64,000 nucleotides of DNA from an uncultured Selenomonadales bacterium (GTDB lineage Bacteria; Bacillota; Negativicutes; Selenomonadales; Selenomonadaceae), in NCBI GenBank assembly GCA_937877565.1, contig CALFJB010000035.1, positions 1 through 64,000 of the forward strand. Direction: 5' to 3'. Position numbers and translations under genes: made by a program. The notes under the pieces were generated by a model, which was not told the origin of the DNA, ran no database searches, and saw nothing but the letters and a program-made list of their open reading frames with translations. Positions within the stretch are counted from its first letter, which is position 1. Each line of letters starts with the position of its first letter. Shown here piece by piece: positions 43,010 to 51,007 of this stretch.

Positions 43010-43708
43010 ATGCTCGAACAAATTGAAACCGGCTTGAAATTTTTACAAACGACACTTATTTATTTAATTTACCCGCCAATTTGCCCGGTATGTGAAGAAA
43101 TTGTTGACGAACGCTATCAACTTTGCGAAAACTGCGCGAAGAAAATTTTAAGGCTTGACGAAGAAAAAATTTTTCCCGCACCAATTAGCGGCGTCATGAG
43201 AATTACGAAATATCGTGGCGGCAGTCGTTCACTTTTGCGCCGTTTAAAATTCGACAGCAATAAAAATGTTTTACCCGCTTTGCAAAAAATTCTGTATGAC
43301 GTTTCAAGCCGTGACGAAGTTAAAAATTTTTTGGCGAAAGTAAATCTTGCAACATTTGTACCGCTCCACGCTGACAGACTTAAAAAGCGCGGCTACAATC
43401 AAACTGAATTGATTTTCAAAGATTGGCTTGAATCAATGAATTTGCCGACAAAAAATTTATTGTTGCGTACAAAGGCAACGCCGCACCTTTACAAATACAA
43501 TCCTGAAGAACGAAAAGAAATTTTAAAAGGCGCGTTTAGTTTGGTTGAAGGCGTTGAAGTTGCGGGCAAAAATATTTTGATTGTTGACGATATTTTTACA
43601 ACGGGCGCAACGGCGGCGGGCTGTGCTGAAGTTTTGAAAAACGCGGGCGCGGCGAAAATTTTTGTAATGGCGTTTGCGTCAGATTTTGGAGAGGATAAAA
43701 TTAAATGA
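43010..43708 (+). CDS. comF: ComF-family phosphoribosyltransferase-like protein
   Basis: 232 aa. An N-terminal zinc ribbon (PPICPVCEEIV, then LCENCAKKI) is followed by a PRTase-like domain with FVPLHADRLKKRGYNQTE and ILIVDDIFTTGATAAGCAEVL (PRPP loop). This is the ComF/GntX architecture linked to DNA uptake. The start is uncertain: the ATG at 43010 lacks a good ribosome site, and GTG 42998 or TTG 43004 are possible. The heptamer array directly upstream contains AGGAG-like triplets. It overlaps the next gene by 4 bases. Confidence 0.9.
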   Translation: MLEQIETGLKFLQTTLIYLIYPPICPVCEEIVDERYQLCENCAKKILRLDEEKIFPAPISGVMRITKYRGGSRSLLRRLKFDSNKNVLPALQKILYDVSSRDEVKNFLAKVNLATFVPLHADRLKKRGYNQTELIFKDWLESMNLPTKNLLLRTKATPHLYKYNPEERKEILKGAFSLVEGVEVAGKNILIVDDIFTTGATAAGCAEVLKNAGAAKIFVMAFASDFGEDKIK

Positions 43709-44151
43709 GCAATTCTTTTCGCAGTCTTGCCGGTTTCGGTAAGCGAATGGAATATTATTTTATCGGTCAAATGTTGCGTGAAGGTCTTGATTGTTACGTT
43801 CCATTGGTTGACGATCACGGCGTTGATTGTATTGTAAAAAAATCAGACGGCACTTTCATAGAAATTCAAATTAAAGCTCGTTCCAAAGACGTGAAACAAG
43901 GCGACGCGGCTTTATTTGCGGCTATTGAACATACCGAACGCGCAAATTATTATTTTGTCTTTTATTCTGAAAGGCTTGATTGTATGTGGATTTTATCTTC
44001 TGAAGAATTTTTGCAAGAGTGCGTTACAAATAAAAGCGGCAAAAACGTCGGCAAGCACAGCATTTGGTTTAACGGTTGCCGAAATAATCAAGAGTACTGT
44101 AAGCCGAAATTTGACAAATATATTTGCAATGATTTTTCAAGATTTAAATAA
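43705..44151 (+). CDS. Putative PD-(D/E)XK nuclease-like protein (DUF4365-like)
   Basis: 148 aa. Residues about 35-58 read VDDHGVDCIVKKSDGTFIEIQIKAR: an Asp, then E-x-Q-x-K on neighbouring strands, the pattern of PD-(D/E)XK nuclease-like domains such as DUF4365. N-terminal GKRMEYYFIGQMLREGLDCYVP fits the leading helix of this fold. It overlaps comF (ATGA) and is followed 64 bases later by a DNA methylase, so it is a candidate restriction enzyme of a small R-M pair. It may instead be a housekeeping nuclease-like protein; the DNA target is unknown. Confidence 0.6.
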   Translation: MSNSFRSLAGFGKRMEYYFIGQMLREGLDCYVPLVDDHGVDCIVKKSDGTFIEIQIKARSKDVKQGDAALFAAIEHTERANYYFVFYSERLDCMWILSSEEFLQECVTNKSGKNVGKHSIWFNGCRNNQEYCKPKFDKYICNDFSRFK

Positions 44152-44215
44152 ATTGATGAATTTATAGATAGAATACGCAATTTCAGATTAATTAAAAAGA
44201 ATGGAGCTGAAACAG

Positions 44216-45127
44216 ATGAATGAGATTTTACTTGGCGACAGCATAGCCTTGATGAAAGAGCTTGAATCTGATTTTGTTCATTCTATTATTTCTGATATTC
44301 CTTATGGTATTGGTTGTGATTATTGGGATGTTTTCCACGATAATAAAAATTCTGCGTTGCTTGGAACCAGTAAAGCGCAAATCAAGGCGGGAAATGTTTT
44401 TAAACATCGTGGAAAACCTTTGAACGGTTGGTCGGAGGCTGACAAAAAAATTTCAAGGGAATACCAAAGTTGGTGTGAAAGTTGGGCTGAAGAATGGTTG
44501 CGAGTTTTAAAACCGGGCGCGTCAACATTTATTTTTGCCGGGCGCAGAATGGCTCACAGGTGTATTTGTGCAATGGAGGACGCAGGTTTTATTTTTAAAG
44601 ATATGATAGCTTGGGAAAAAGAACAGGCACATCACCGCGCACAACTCATTGAAATTATTTTTGACAGACGCGGAGATTTTGACAATGCAAAGAAATGGCA
44701 CGATTGGCGAGTTGGAAATTTGCGCCCGATTTTTGAACCTGTCCTTTGGTTTATGAAGCCTTATAAAATTGGCGGAACATTAGCAGATAATGTTCGTGAT
44801 TATGGAATTGGGGCTTTTAATGATGAAATGTGGAAAAAATATTCTCCAAATTCGGCTAACACTTTGAAAATAAAAAGTTATCAAGATGATTATGGCTTAC
44901 ACCCCGCGCAAAAGCCGTTAAATATTCTGAAGGCTTTAATTGAATTGGTTACAATTAAAGGGCAGATAGTATTGGATCCTTTTTGTGGATCAGGTTCGAC
45001 ACTCGTCGCCGCAAAACAACTGGAAAGAAAATTTCTTGGTTTTGAATCGGACAAAAATTTTTTTGAAATTGCTAAAAAAAGATTAGACAAAGTTGAAATT
45101 CAAAGTACATTAAATTTATCAAATTAA
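44216..45127 (+). CDS. Beta-class DNA methyltransferase (N4-cytosine or N6-adenine)
   Basis: 303 aa. Motif IV comes first (ISDIPYGIGCDYWD, with IP in place of the usual PP), then the region with WLRVLKPGASTFIFAG, and motif I last (IVLDPFCGSGSTLVAAKQLERKFLGFE). This order defines the beta class. The middle part, about 90-230, would hold the target recognition region. The ATG at 44216 is taken because GGAG lies 9 bases upstream. Its neighbour upstream may be the cognate nuclease. Codon use does not look foreign to me by eye. Confidence 0.88.
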   Translation: MNEILLGDSIALMKELESDFVHSIISDIPYGIGCDYWDVFHDNKNSALLGTSKAQIKAGNVFKHRGKPLNGWSEADKKISREYQSWCESWAEEWLRVLKPGASTFIFAGRRMAHRCICAMEDAGFIFKDMIAWEKEQAHHRAQLIEIIFDRRGDFDNAKKWHDWRVGNLRPIFEPVLWFMKPYKIGGTLADNVRDYGIGAFNDEMWKKYSPNSANTLKIKSYQDDYGLHPAQKPLNILKALIELVTIKGQIVLDPFCGSGSTLVAAKQLERKFLGFESDKNFFEIAKKRLDKVEIQSTLNLSN

Positions 45128-45139
45128 GGAGTTTTTTCG

Positions 45140-45478
45140 TTGCACGAAGCATCACTTGCAGAAAGTATTTTAAAAATCGCGCAGGACGTAGCCGCCGAAA
45201 ATCAAGCTGAAAAAATTTCTGCGATAGGTTTAAAATTGGGCGATATGGCGGGCGTTGAAATTGACGCGCTAAATTTTTCTTTCGACGTTATGAAAAAAAA
45301 TACAATCGCCGAAAATGCTACACTGAAAATTAACCGCGTCCCAATTCAAGCGCAGTGCAATAATTGCGGAAAAATTTTTACAGTGGAGCATTACAATTTT
45401 TTTTGTCCCGAATGTGACGGGGTTTTAATTTTGAAAAGCGGGCGCGAACTTTTGGTAGAGTTTGTGGACTGCGAATAG
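45140..45478 (+). CDS. hypA: Hydrogenase nickel-incorporation protein HypA
   Basis: 112 aa. The N-terminus MHEASLAESILKIAQD carries the nickel-binding His2, and the zinc site has two CxxC pairs, QCNNCGKIF and FCPECDG. It delivers nickel to [NiFe] hydrogenase. TTG start with AGGAG upstream. No hydrogenase genes are in the window, so it stands apart from its usual cluster. Its presence says nickel is needed by this cell, in line with a possible metal substrate of the ABC importer at 6-16 kb. Confidence 0.95.
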   Translation: MHEASLAESILKIAQDVAAENQAEKISAIGLKLGDMAGVEIDALNFSFDVMKKNTIAENATLKINRVPIQAQCNNCGKIFTVEHYNFFCPECDGVLILKSGRELLVEFVDCE

Positions 45479-45489
45479 GAGGAAATTTT

Positions 45490-46341
45490 TTGGCAACGAT
45501 AAAAGCGCACATTAACAACATTGCACTTTCACACACGATTTTTGACTTGCCGTTTGCATTTATAGCGGCGTTGTTGGCGTCAAATGGAACTGTCAGCGGC
45601 TGGACTTTATTTTTAATAGCGTTGGCGGTAACTTCAGGACGGGCGGCGGCAATGGCGATAAACAATTTGGCAGATTTAAAATATGACAAACTGCAACCGC
45701 GTATGAAATACCGCGCAATGGTACGCGGCGAAATTTCAAAGGCGGAGGCGTTAATTTTTATAATCGTCTGCTTGCTGATAATGGTTGCAACCGTCGCGCA
45801 GTTGCCGCCAATTTGTCTGAAACTTTTACCTGTAGCCGCGTTGCCGTTTATAATTTACCCGTTTACAAAAAGATTTACGGGCTTTTGTCACGTAGTTTTG
45901 GGAATTGCAATAGCAATGGCACCGGCGGGCGGTTGGGTTGCAGTCACGGGCGAAATTTTTTCAGTACCGATGATAATTTTATGTTTGGCGATAGTTTTTT
46001 GGATGGCGGGATTTGATGCAATGTACGGCGCACAAGATGAAAAATTTGACAAGGCACACGGCTTGCACTCAATGGCAACAGAATTTGGCGCAAAAGGCGC
46101 GTTCAAAATTTCTAAAATTATGCATGTGCTTTGTATAGTTTGTTTGCTGATTGTAGGAATAATTTTAAATTTGGGTTCAATTTATTTTTTAGGCGTAGGA
46201 ATTGCAGCGGGGACTTTAATTTATCAGCATAGCATTGTTAGCCCAAAAGATTTTTCGCAAGTTACGCAAGATTATTTTATGAGAAATGGAATTGTTTCAG
46301 TGGCGATTTTAATTTGCACGTGGTTAAATTATATTTGGTAA
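45490..46341 (+). CDS. UbiA-family prenyltransferase (MqnP-like)
   Basis: 283 aa with about eight membrane segments. Both Asp-rich motifs are present: INNLADLKYDKLQPRMKYR and YGAQDEKFDKAHGLHS. The short N-terminus and HTIFDLPFAFIAALLAS resemble the 4-hydroxybenzoate-type transferases, including MqnP of the futalosine menaquinone route. TTG start with AGGAGG upstream. Its last 40 bases are present twice owing to a tandem duplication, but the gene itself is complete. Confidence 0.88.
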   Translation: MATIKAHINNIALSHTIFDLPFAFIAALLASNGTVSGWTLFLIALAVTSGRAAAMAINNLADLKYDKLQPRMKYRAMVRGEISKAEALIFIIVCLLIMVATVAQLPPICLKLLPVAALPFIIYPFTKRFTGFCHVVLGIAIAMAPAGGWVAVTGEIFSVPMIILCLAIVFWMAGFDAMYGAQDEKFDKAHGLHSMATEFGAKGAFKISKIMHVLCIVCLLIVGIILNLGSIYFLGVGIAAGTLIYQHSIVSPKDFSQVTQDYFMRNGIVSVAILICTWLNYIW

Positions 46342-46630
46342 ATTCTCAAGAAAATTTTTCCAGTCTAAACGCTTTACAAAAAGTTTGAAACGTTCGCCTT
46401 GTTTTGCATTGTCTTCAAAAAATTTTATAACCGCGTCAATAATTTCAAAAACTTTTTCAACAAAAAAATCATTGGCGATTTTAATTTGTACGTGGTTAAA
46501 TTATGTTTGGTAAATCTGCAAGAAAATTTTTCCAGTCTGAACGCTTTACAAAAAGTTTGAAATGTTCACCCTGTTTTGCATTGTCTTCAAAAAATTTTAT
46601 AACCGCGTCAACAATCTCAAAAACTTTTTC
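46301..46630. repeat. Tandem duplication across two convergent gene ends
   Basis: A 158-base unit at 46301-46458 is repeated at 46473-46630 (offset 172), with 11 substitutions by my count, about 93% identity. Copy 1 contains the real end of the prenyltransferase gene plus an extra end of the siroheme reductase (stop at 46340-46342 on the minus strand). Copy 2 contains an extra prenyltransferase end (LAILICTWLNYVW and stop) plus the real end of the reductase gene. Confidence 0.9.
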
Positions 46631-47131
46631 GGCGTCTTTAACAATAGGTGGAAATTTTTCACCGCGAAAATAAATTATGTAACCTGCGCGACAACCTTTA
46701 ATTCCGATGTCGTTAGTCTCAACTTTCATACAATCGTGCGGGCAACCTGTTACACCGACGTTAAATTTGTGCGGCAAAATTTGTCCGGCGTGGCGTTTCT
46801 CAATTTCAGCGGCGATTTTCAAAGTGTCAATCTGCCCAAATTTGCAAAATTCGCTACCTTGACAAGCCGTAACAGTTTTAAAAGTTGCACCGACAGACGC
46901 CGCCTCAAGTTGACTTTCTGAAATAATTTTTTCAATTTTCGGGAGGTCGTCTTTTTTTATTGAAGGAATTGCAATTTCTTGACGGCTCGTCAAATGTACA
47001 AAGCCTGAGCCAAAATTTTTAGCAAGCTCCTGAATTGTTGCAAGTTGTTCAGCCGTAAAATTGCCGCCAATTCCTTTAAGCCTTACCGTCACAAGATTTT
47101 CCTGTTTCTGATTCGTATAAAATTTTTCCAT
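46496..47131 (-). CDS. Small siroheme/4Fe-4S sulfite- or nitrite-reductase-like protein
   Basis: 211 aa, the short form of the nitrite/sulfite reductase hemoprotein family. The ferredoxin-like half (KGIGGNFTAEQLATI and HLTSRQEIAIP) is followed by the cofactor half with cysteines in VTACQGSEFCKFG and VGVTGCPHDCMKVE, the C-x5-C...C-x3-C set that binds the siroheme-linked cluster. Low-molecular-weight proteins of this type occur in anaerobes; whether it reduces sulfite, nitrite or something else is unknown. Precorrin-2 dehydrogenase at 36.7 kb could provide siroheme. The ATG is preceded by AAAGGAG. Confidence 0.88.
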   Translation of the reverse strand: MEKFYTNQKQENLVTVRLKGIGGNFTAEQLATIQELAKNFGSGFVHLTSRQEIAIPSIKKDDLPKIEKIISESQLEAASVGATFKTVTACQGSEFCKFGQIDTLKIAAEIEKRHAGQILPHKFNVGVTGCPHDCMKVETNDIGIKGCRAGYIIYFRGEKFPPIVKDAEKVFEIVDAVIKFFEDNAKQGEHFKLFVKRSDWKNFLADLPNII

Positions 47132-47185
47132 TTTATAAACTCCTTTCTGTCAAGTTACGATATATTTTTGAATGGAGGTTTTAAT

Positions 47186-47533
47186 ATGAAAATCAATCCC
47201 GTTAATGGCTGGAGTCAAAATTTTTCCACGTATGAAAATTCTCAAGCCGACTACTCAAAAACCTTTTCAAAAGTTTTGAACAATGTTAAAAATGGCAGAC
47301 CTGCCAATTACAATGAAGAAAATATGGCAAGTCAAAAAACTCAAACAGTAACGCAAATTCTTTCAGACGGCTCAACTTTGGTAACTGTTTATGATGAAAG
47401 CGGGCGCGTAATTTCTCAACATAAAACCGCCGCCACAAATTCTGATTCAAACGCGCAAATTTTAGATACAAAGACTGAAAATAATTTCGGTTTAGGCGAA
47501 CTTTCAAATTTTAATTTAGTCAATCTTCAATGA
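47186..47533 (+). CDS. Small soluble protein of unknown function
   Basis: 115 aa, Asn/Ser/Thr-rich with no Cys. It contains VTQILSDGSTLVTVYDESGRVISQHK, which resembles the short beta-hairpin phrase of proteins that carry DGS/ESG repeats, and the C-terminus looks disordered. I do not recognise a family. TGGAGG precedes the ATG. It is divergent from the reductase and upstream of uvrA with a gap of about 117 bases in which I see no clear terminator. Confidence 0.6.
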   Translation: MKINPVNGWSQNFSTYENSQADYSKTFSKVLNNVKNGRPANYNEENMASQKTQTVTQILSDGSTLVTVYDESGRVISQHKTAATNSDSNAQILDTKTENNFGLGELSNFNLVNLQ

Positions 47534-47650
47534 TACAAATATAATCCTGTAAAATTTAAAAATCAAGTGCTTTTGACGGTTAAAGCTGCATTGCACAATC
47601 TGAAAAAAAGTTATAGAATTTGTGAATCATTTTTTGAAGGAGAAATTTTT

Positions 47651-50161
47651 TTGGAATTTATAAAAGTGCGCGGCGCACGTGTTCACAATCTGAAAAATAT
47701 TAATGTTGAAATACCGAGAGAAAAATTTGTAGTAATTACGGGAGTTAGCGGCAGCGGCAAAAGTTCCCTTGCGTTTGATACGATTTACGCCGAAGGGCAA
47801 CGCCGTTACATGGAAAGTCTTTCAAGTTACGCACGGCAATTTCTAGGTTTACCTGACAAGCCGGACGTTGAATTGATTGAAGGTTTAAGCCCCGCCATTG
47901 CGATAAATCAGAAAACTACAAATAATAACCCGCGCTCCACCGTTGGAACTGTTACAGAAATTTATGATTATCTGCGCTTGCTTTTTGCAAGGATAGGCAA
48001 GCCGCACTGTCCAAATTGCGGTAAGCCCGTAACGCCTCAAAGTTTGGATCAAATTTTGGAACAAATTTTAAAACTTTCTGAAGGCACGAAATTTATTTTG
48101 CTTGCGCCAATAGTCAACCGTCAAAAAGGCACTCACAAAGATATTTTGGAGCGGCTGAAAAATTCCGGCTTCGTGCGCGTTCAAATTGACGGCAAACTTT
48201 ACGACCTTGACGAAGAAATTAAACTTGCAAAAACCGTCAAGCATACGATTGAACTTGTGGTAGACAGGTTAATTATTCGTGAGGGTATTCGTTCGCGGCT
48301 GTCAGATTCTTTGGAAACTGCGCTGAAATTCGGTAACGGCGTTGTTTACGTTCAAATTGACGAAAAAATTTTGACGTTCAGCGAAAAAAATGCTTGCGTT
48401 GATTGCGGAATTTCTTTGCCGGATATTGAGCCGCAACTTTTTTCTTTCAACAGTCCGCGTGGCGCGTGTCCAACTTGCGGCGGCTTAGGAAAGATTTTTC
48501 GGCAGTTGAATTGGGAAAGTATGTTTGAATGGATGCAGGCGGTACACGAATTTAAAACTAACGATGACGCCTTTGATCTTTGCCCGGATTGTCACGGCAA
48601 TAGATTAAATCCTGCCGCGTTGAGTGTTACGGTTGCAGATTTAAATATTGCTCAAGTTTGTGATATGTCGGTTGAACGTTGCGGCGAATTTTTTATTGCA
48701 CTGGATGAAAAACTCAATGACACGGACAAAAAAATTTCTAAGCAAGTTTTGAAAGAAATTAAATCACGGCTGAAATTTTTATGTGATGTTGGACTGGATT
48801 ATTTAACTCTGTCAAGAAAATCTGCAACATTGAGCGGCGGCGAATTTCAAAGAATACGCCTTGCAACGCAAATTGGCTCGGCTTTAACAGGTGTGCTTTA
48901 CGTTTTAGATGAGCCGTCAATAGGTTTACACCAACACGATAACGAAAAACTTTTGGAAACTTTAAAAAATCTGCGCGACTTGGGAAATACTTTGCTTGTA
49001 GTTGAACACGACGAAGAAACAATGCGGGCGGCTGATATGCTTGTTGATATTGGACGCGGCGCGGGTAAACTTGGCGGCGAAGTCATCGCACAAGGTACGG
49101 CGGACGAAGTTTCAAAAAATCCAAATTCTTTAACCGGCGATTATTTAAGCGGACGTGAAAAAATTTCCGTACCTGCCGAACGTCGAAAAGCTGAAAATTT
49201 CTTAGAATTTGAAAATCTTACCGCCAATAATTTAAAAAATATTTCTGTAAAAATTCCGCTGGAAGTTTTGACGATTATAACCGGCGTTTCAGGTTCGGGA
49301 AAATCTACGCTGATTGATGAAGTTGTTTATCCGCGCCTGATTAAAGATACTGCCACGCTGAAAAAATTCGGCGTCAACACGATTATTAAAATTGATCAAG
49401 ACCCTATTGGACGTTCGCCGCGTTCAAACGTTGTAACTTATACGAAAATTTTTGACAAAATCAGAAATATTTTCGCCGTTACGCAGGGCGCAAAAATTCG
49501 CGGCTACAATTCAAGCCGTTTTAGTTTCAATGTAAAAGGCGGACGTTGTGAAAGTTGCAGCGGCAATGGCGTAAAAAAAATTCCTATGAACTTTTTGCCC
49601 GATGTTTATGTTACTTGCGACGTTTGCAAGGGCGCACGTTTCAACGCCGAAACTTTGGAAGTTAAATACAAAGGTAAAAATATCGCCGAAGTTTTATCAA
49701 TGACGGTTGATGAGGCTTTGACTTTTTTTGAAAATGTTCCTGCGATTCAGCGAATGTTGCAAGTATTGCACGACGTAGGCTTAGGCTATATCGAACTTGG
49801 ACAACCTGCGAACACTTTAAGCGGCGGCGAAAGTCAGCGCGTAAAACTTGCCGCGCAGTTGGCGCGTCCAATTACTCAACTGAAAAATATTTACATTATG
49901 GACGAACCTACAACCGGCTTGCACTTTGACGACGTGAAAAAGTTAATCGCCGTCGTCCAAAGATTGGTTGAACGCGGCGATAGTGTGATTATTATCGAAC
50001 ATAATCTTGACGTTATCAAAAACGCAGATTATATAATTGACTTGGGACCAAATGGCGGCGATAGAGGCGGCGAAGTTGTTGCATTTGGAACGCCGGAAAC
50101 CGTCGCGCAGGTTGAAATTTCCTATACGGGACAAGCTTTAAAAAATTTATTTCAAAACTGA
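47651..50161 (+). CDS. uvrA: Excinuclease ABC subunit A with shortened insertion domain
   Basis: Damage-recognition ATPase of nucleotide excision repair, 836 aa. Both ABC modules are complete (Walker A TGVSGSGKSS and TGVSGSGKST; signatures LSGGEFQRIRLA and LSGGESQRVKLA). The UvrB-binding region is present, as are zinc modules CVDCGISLPDIEPQLFSFN...CPTC and CESCSGNGVKKIPM...CDVC. Usual UvrA is about 940 aa; the difference is the insertion domain between CPTCGGLG and LCPDCHGNRL, here about 35 residues instead of about 110. TTG start with AAGGAG upstream; the open frame before it is rejected. It converges on the response regulator gene with 15 bases of overlap. Confidence 0.94.
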   Translation: MEFIKVRGARVHNLKNINVEIPREKFVVITGVSGSGKSSLAFDTIYAEGQRRYMESLSSYARQFLGLPDKPDVELIEGLSPAIAINQKTTNNNPRSTVGTVTEIYDYLRLLFARIGKPHCPNCGKPVTPQSLDQILEQILKLSEGTKFILLAPIVNRQKGTHKDILERLKNSGFVRVQIDGKLYDLDEEIKLAKTVKHTIELVVDRLIIREGIRSRLSDSLETALKFGNGVVYVQIDEKILTFSEKNACVDCGISLPDIEPQLFSFNSPRGACPTCGGLGKIFRQLNWESMFEWMQAVHEFKTNDDAFDLCPDCHGNRLNPAALSVTVADLNIAQVCDMSVERCGEFFIALDEKLNDTDKKISKQVLKEIKSRLKFLCDVGLDYLTLSRKSATLSGGEFQRIRLATQIGSALTGVLYVLDEPSIGLHQHDNEKLLETLKNLRDLGNTLLVVEHDEETMRAADMLVDIGRGAGKLGGEVIAQGTADEVSKNPNSLTGDYLSGREKISVPAERRKAENFLEFENLTANNLKNISVKIPLEVLTIITGVSGSGKSTLIDEVVYPRLIKDTATLKKFGVNTIIKIDQDPIGRSPRSNVVTYTKIFDKIRNIFAVTQGAKIRGYNSSRFSFNVKGGRCESCSGNGVKKIPMNFLPDVYVTCDVCKGARFNAETLEVKYKGKNIAEVLSMTVDEALTFFENVPAIQRMLQVLHDVGLGYIELGQPANTLSGGESQRVKLAAQLARPITQLKNIYIMDEPTTGLHFDDVKKLIAVVQRLVERGDSVIIIEHNLDVIKNADYIIDLGPNGGDRGGEVVAFGTPETVAQVEISYTGQALKNLFQN

Positions 50162-50842
50162 ATATTCGATTGAAGGACGCCCGCCGGTAGAATAATTTAT
50201 TCTGCTGACGGCTTTTTTTTGTTCAATTAAATAATTCAGGTAACGGCGAATTGTCATTTTTGAAAAATTTGTTTCGGCGGAAATTTCTTCACTTGTCATA
50301 AAACGCCCGCAATTTTTTTCAGAAATAAGGCATTCGTAAATTTTATCAAGCGTCTGTTGCTGTAAACCTTTTTTCAATACGCCGCAAGAATCATCCGAAA
50401 AATCTTTTTCAGTTGCCATAATTGTATTTATAATTTCGTCCAATTCTTTTTGCGTGTAAGTTCCTTTAAGTTGCAGGGAACGTCGCAATAAAAATTTTTT
50501 TATCGCCTCATAAAATCTGGCATACGTGAATGGCTTTATTAAATAATCTGTAATTCCCAAATGAAAAGCCTCTTCAATGTGTTCAGCGTCGTTTGCCGCC
50601 GAAATTATTATTGCTTCAGTCGTGTTGCCACGCCGCCGCAATTCTTTTAAAAGTTCCAAGCCGGTATATCCTGCCATATAAATATCAAGCAAAATTAAAT
50701 CTATTGGATTTTTCGCCAAAAATTCCAACGCCTCTTTGCTGTTGTAAAACGTTGCAACAATATTTAATTCCGGCGTTTTTAACGCAAATTCGCGGTTTAC
50801 GGCGGCAACCATTAAATCATCTTCCACTATAACAATTTTCAT
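50147..50842 (-). CDS. CitB/DcuR-type response regulator
   Basis: 231 aa. Receiver domain with acidic residues in VIVEDDLMV, phospho-acceptor Asp in LILLDIYMAG and Lys in YLIKPFTYA. The C-terminal part has a helix-turn-helix ISAETNFSKMTIRRYLNYLIE followed by STGGRPSIEY, as in regulators of the CitB/DcuR group. Start at ATG 50842 because AAGGAG lies 9 bases upstream. It follows the hybrid kinase gene after a terminator; that kinase has its own receiver, so pairing is likely but not certain. Confidence 0.9.
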   Translation of the reverse strand: MKIVIVEDDLMVAAVNREFALKTPELNIVATFYNSKEALEFLAKNPIDLILLDIYMAGYTGLELLKELRRRGNTTEAIIISAANDAEHIEEAFHLGITDYLIKPFTYARFYEAIKKFLLRRSLQLKGTYTQKELDEIINTIMATEKDFSDDSCGVLKKGLQQQTLDKIYECLISEKNCGRFMTSEEISAETNFSKMTIRRYLNYLIEQKKAVSRINYSTGGRPSIEYSVLK

Positions 50843-50974
50843 TTGTAAAACTCCTTCGCAACGTTCCAAGTTTGCAAAAAATTCTTTACCATAAAATTTA
50901 ATAAAATGCGTCAATAATCTTTAAAATAATATCGTAATTTTTTCTAAGTTATAAAAATAAAATTCCGTTTAAAA

Positions 50975-50998
50975 TAAAAAAATCCGCCGAATCGACGG
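50975..50998 (-). terminator. Intrinsic terminator after the hybrid kinase gene
   Basis: On the minus strand CCGTCG-ATT-CGGCGG (one G-T pair) is followed by seven T, 10 bases after the kinase stop. Confidence 0.8.
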
Positions 50999-51007
50999 AG
51001 CTAAAAA

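Noticed and set aside
46301..46458. Strong purifying selection on the duplicated siroheme-reductase end
   Set aside because: Of about eleven differences several change residues (I/V, R/H, L/S, E/A, N/D), so the orphan end looks like drift with a frame that is still open.
47567..47650. Longer N-terminus for UvrA
   Set aside because: The family begins at EFIKVRGARVHNLKN; the TTG at 47651 has AAGGAG upstream and the extension has no homology.
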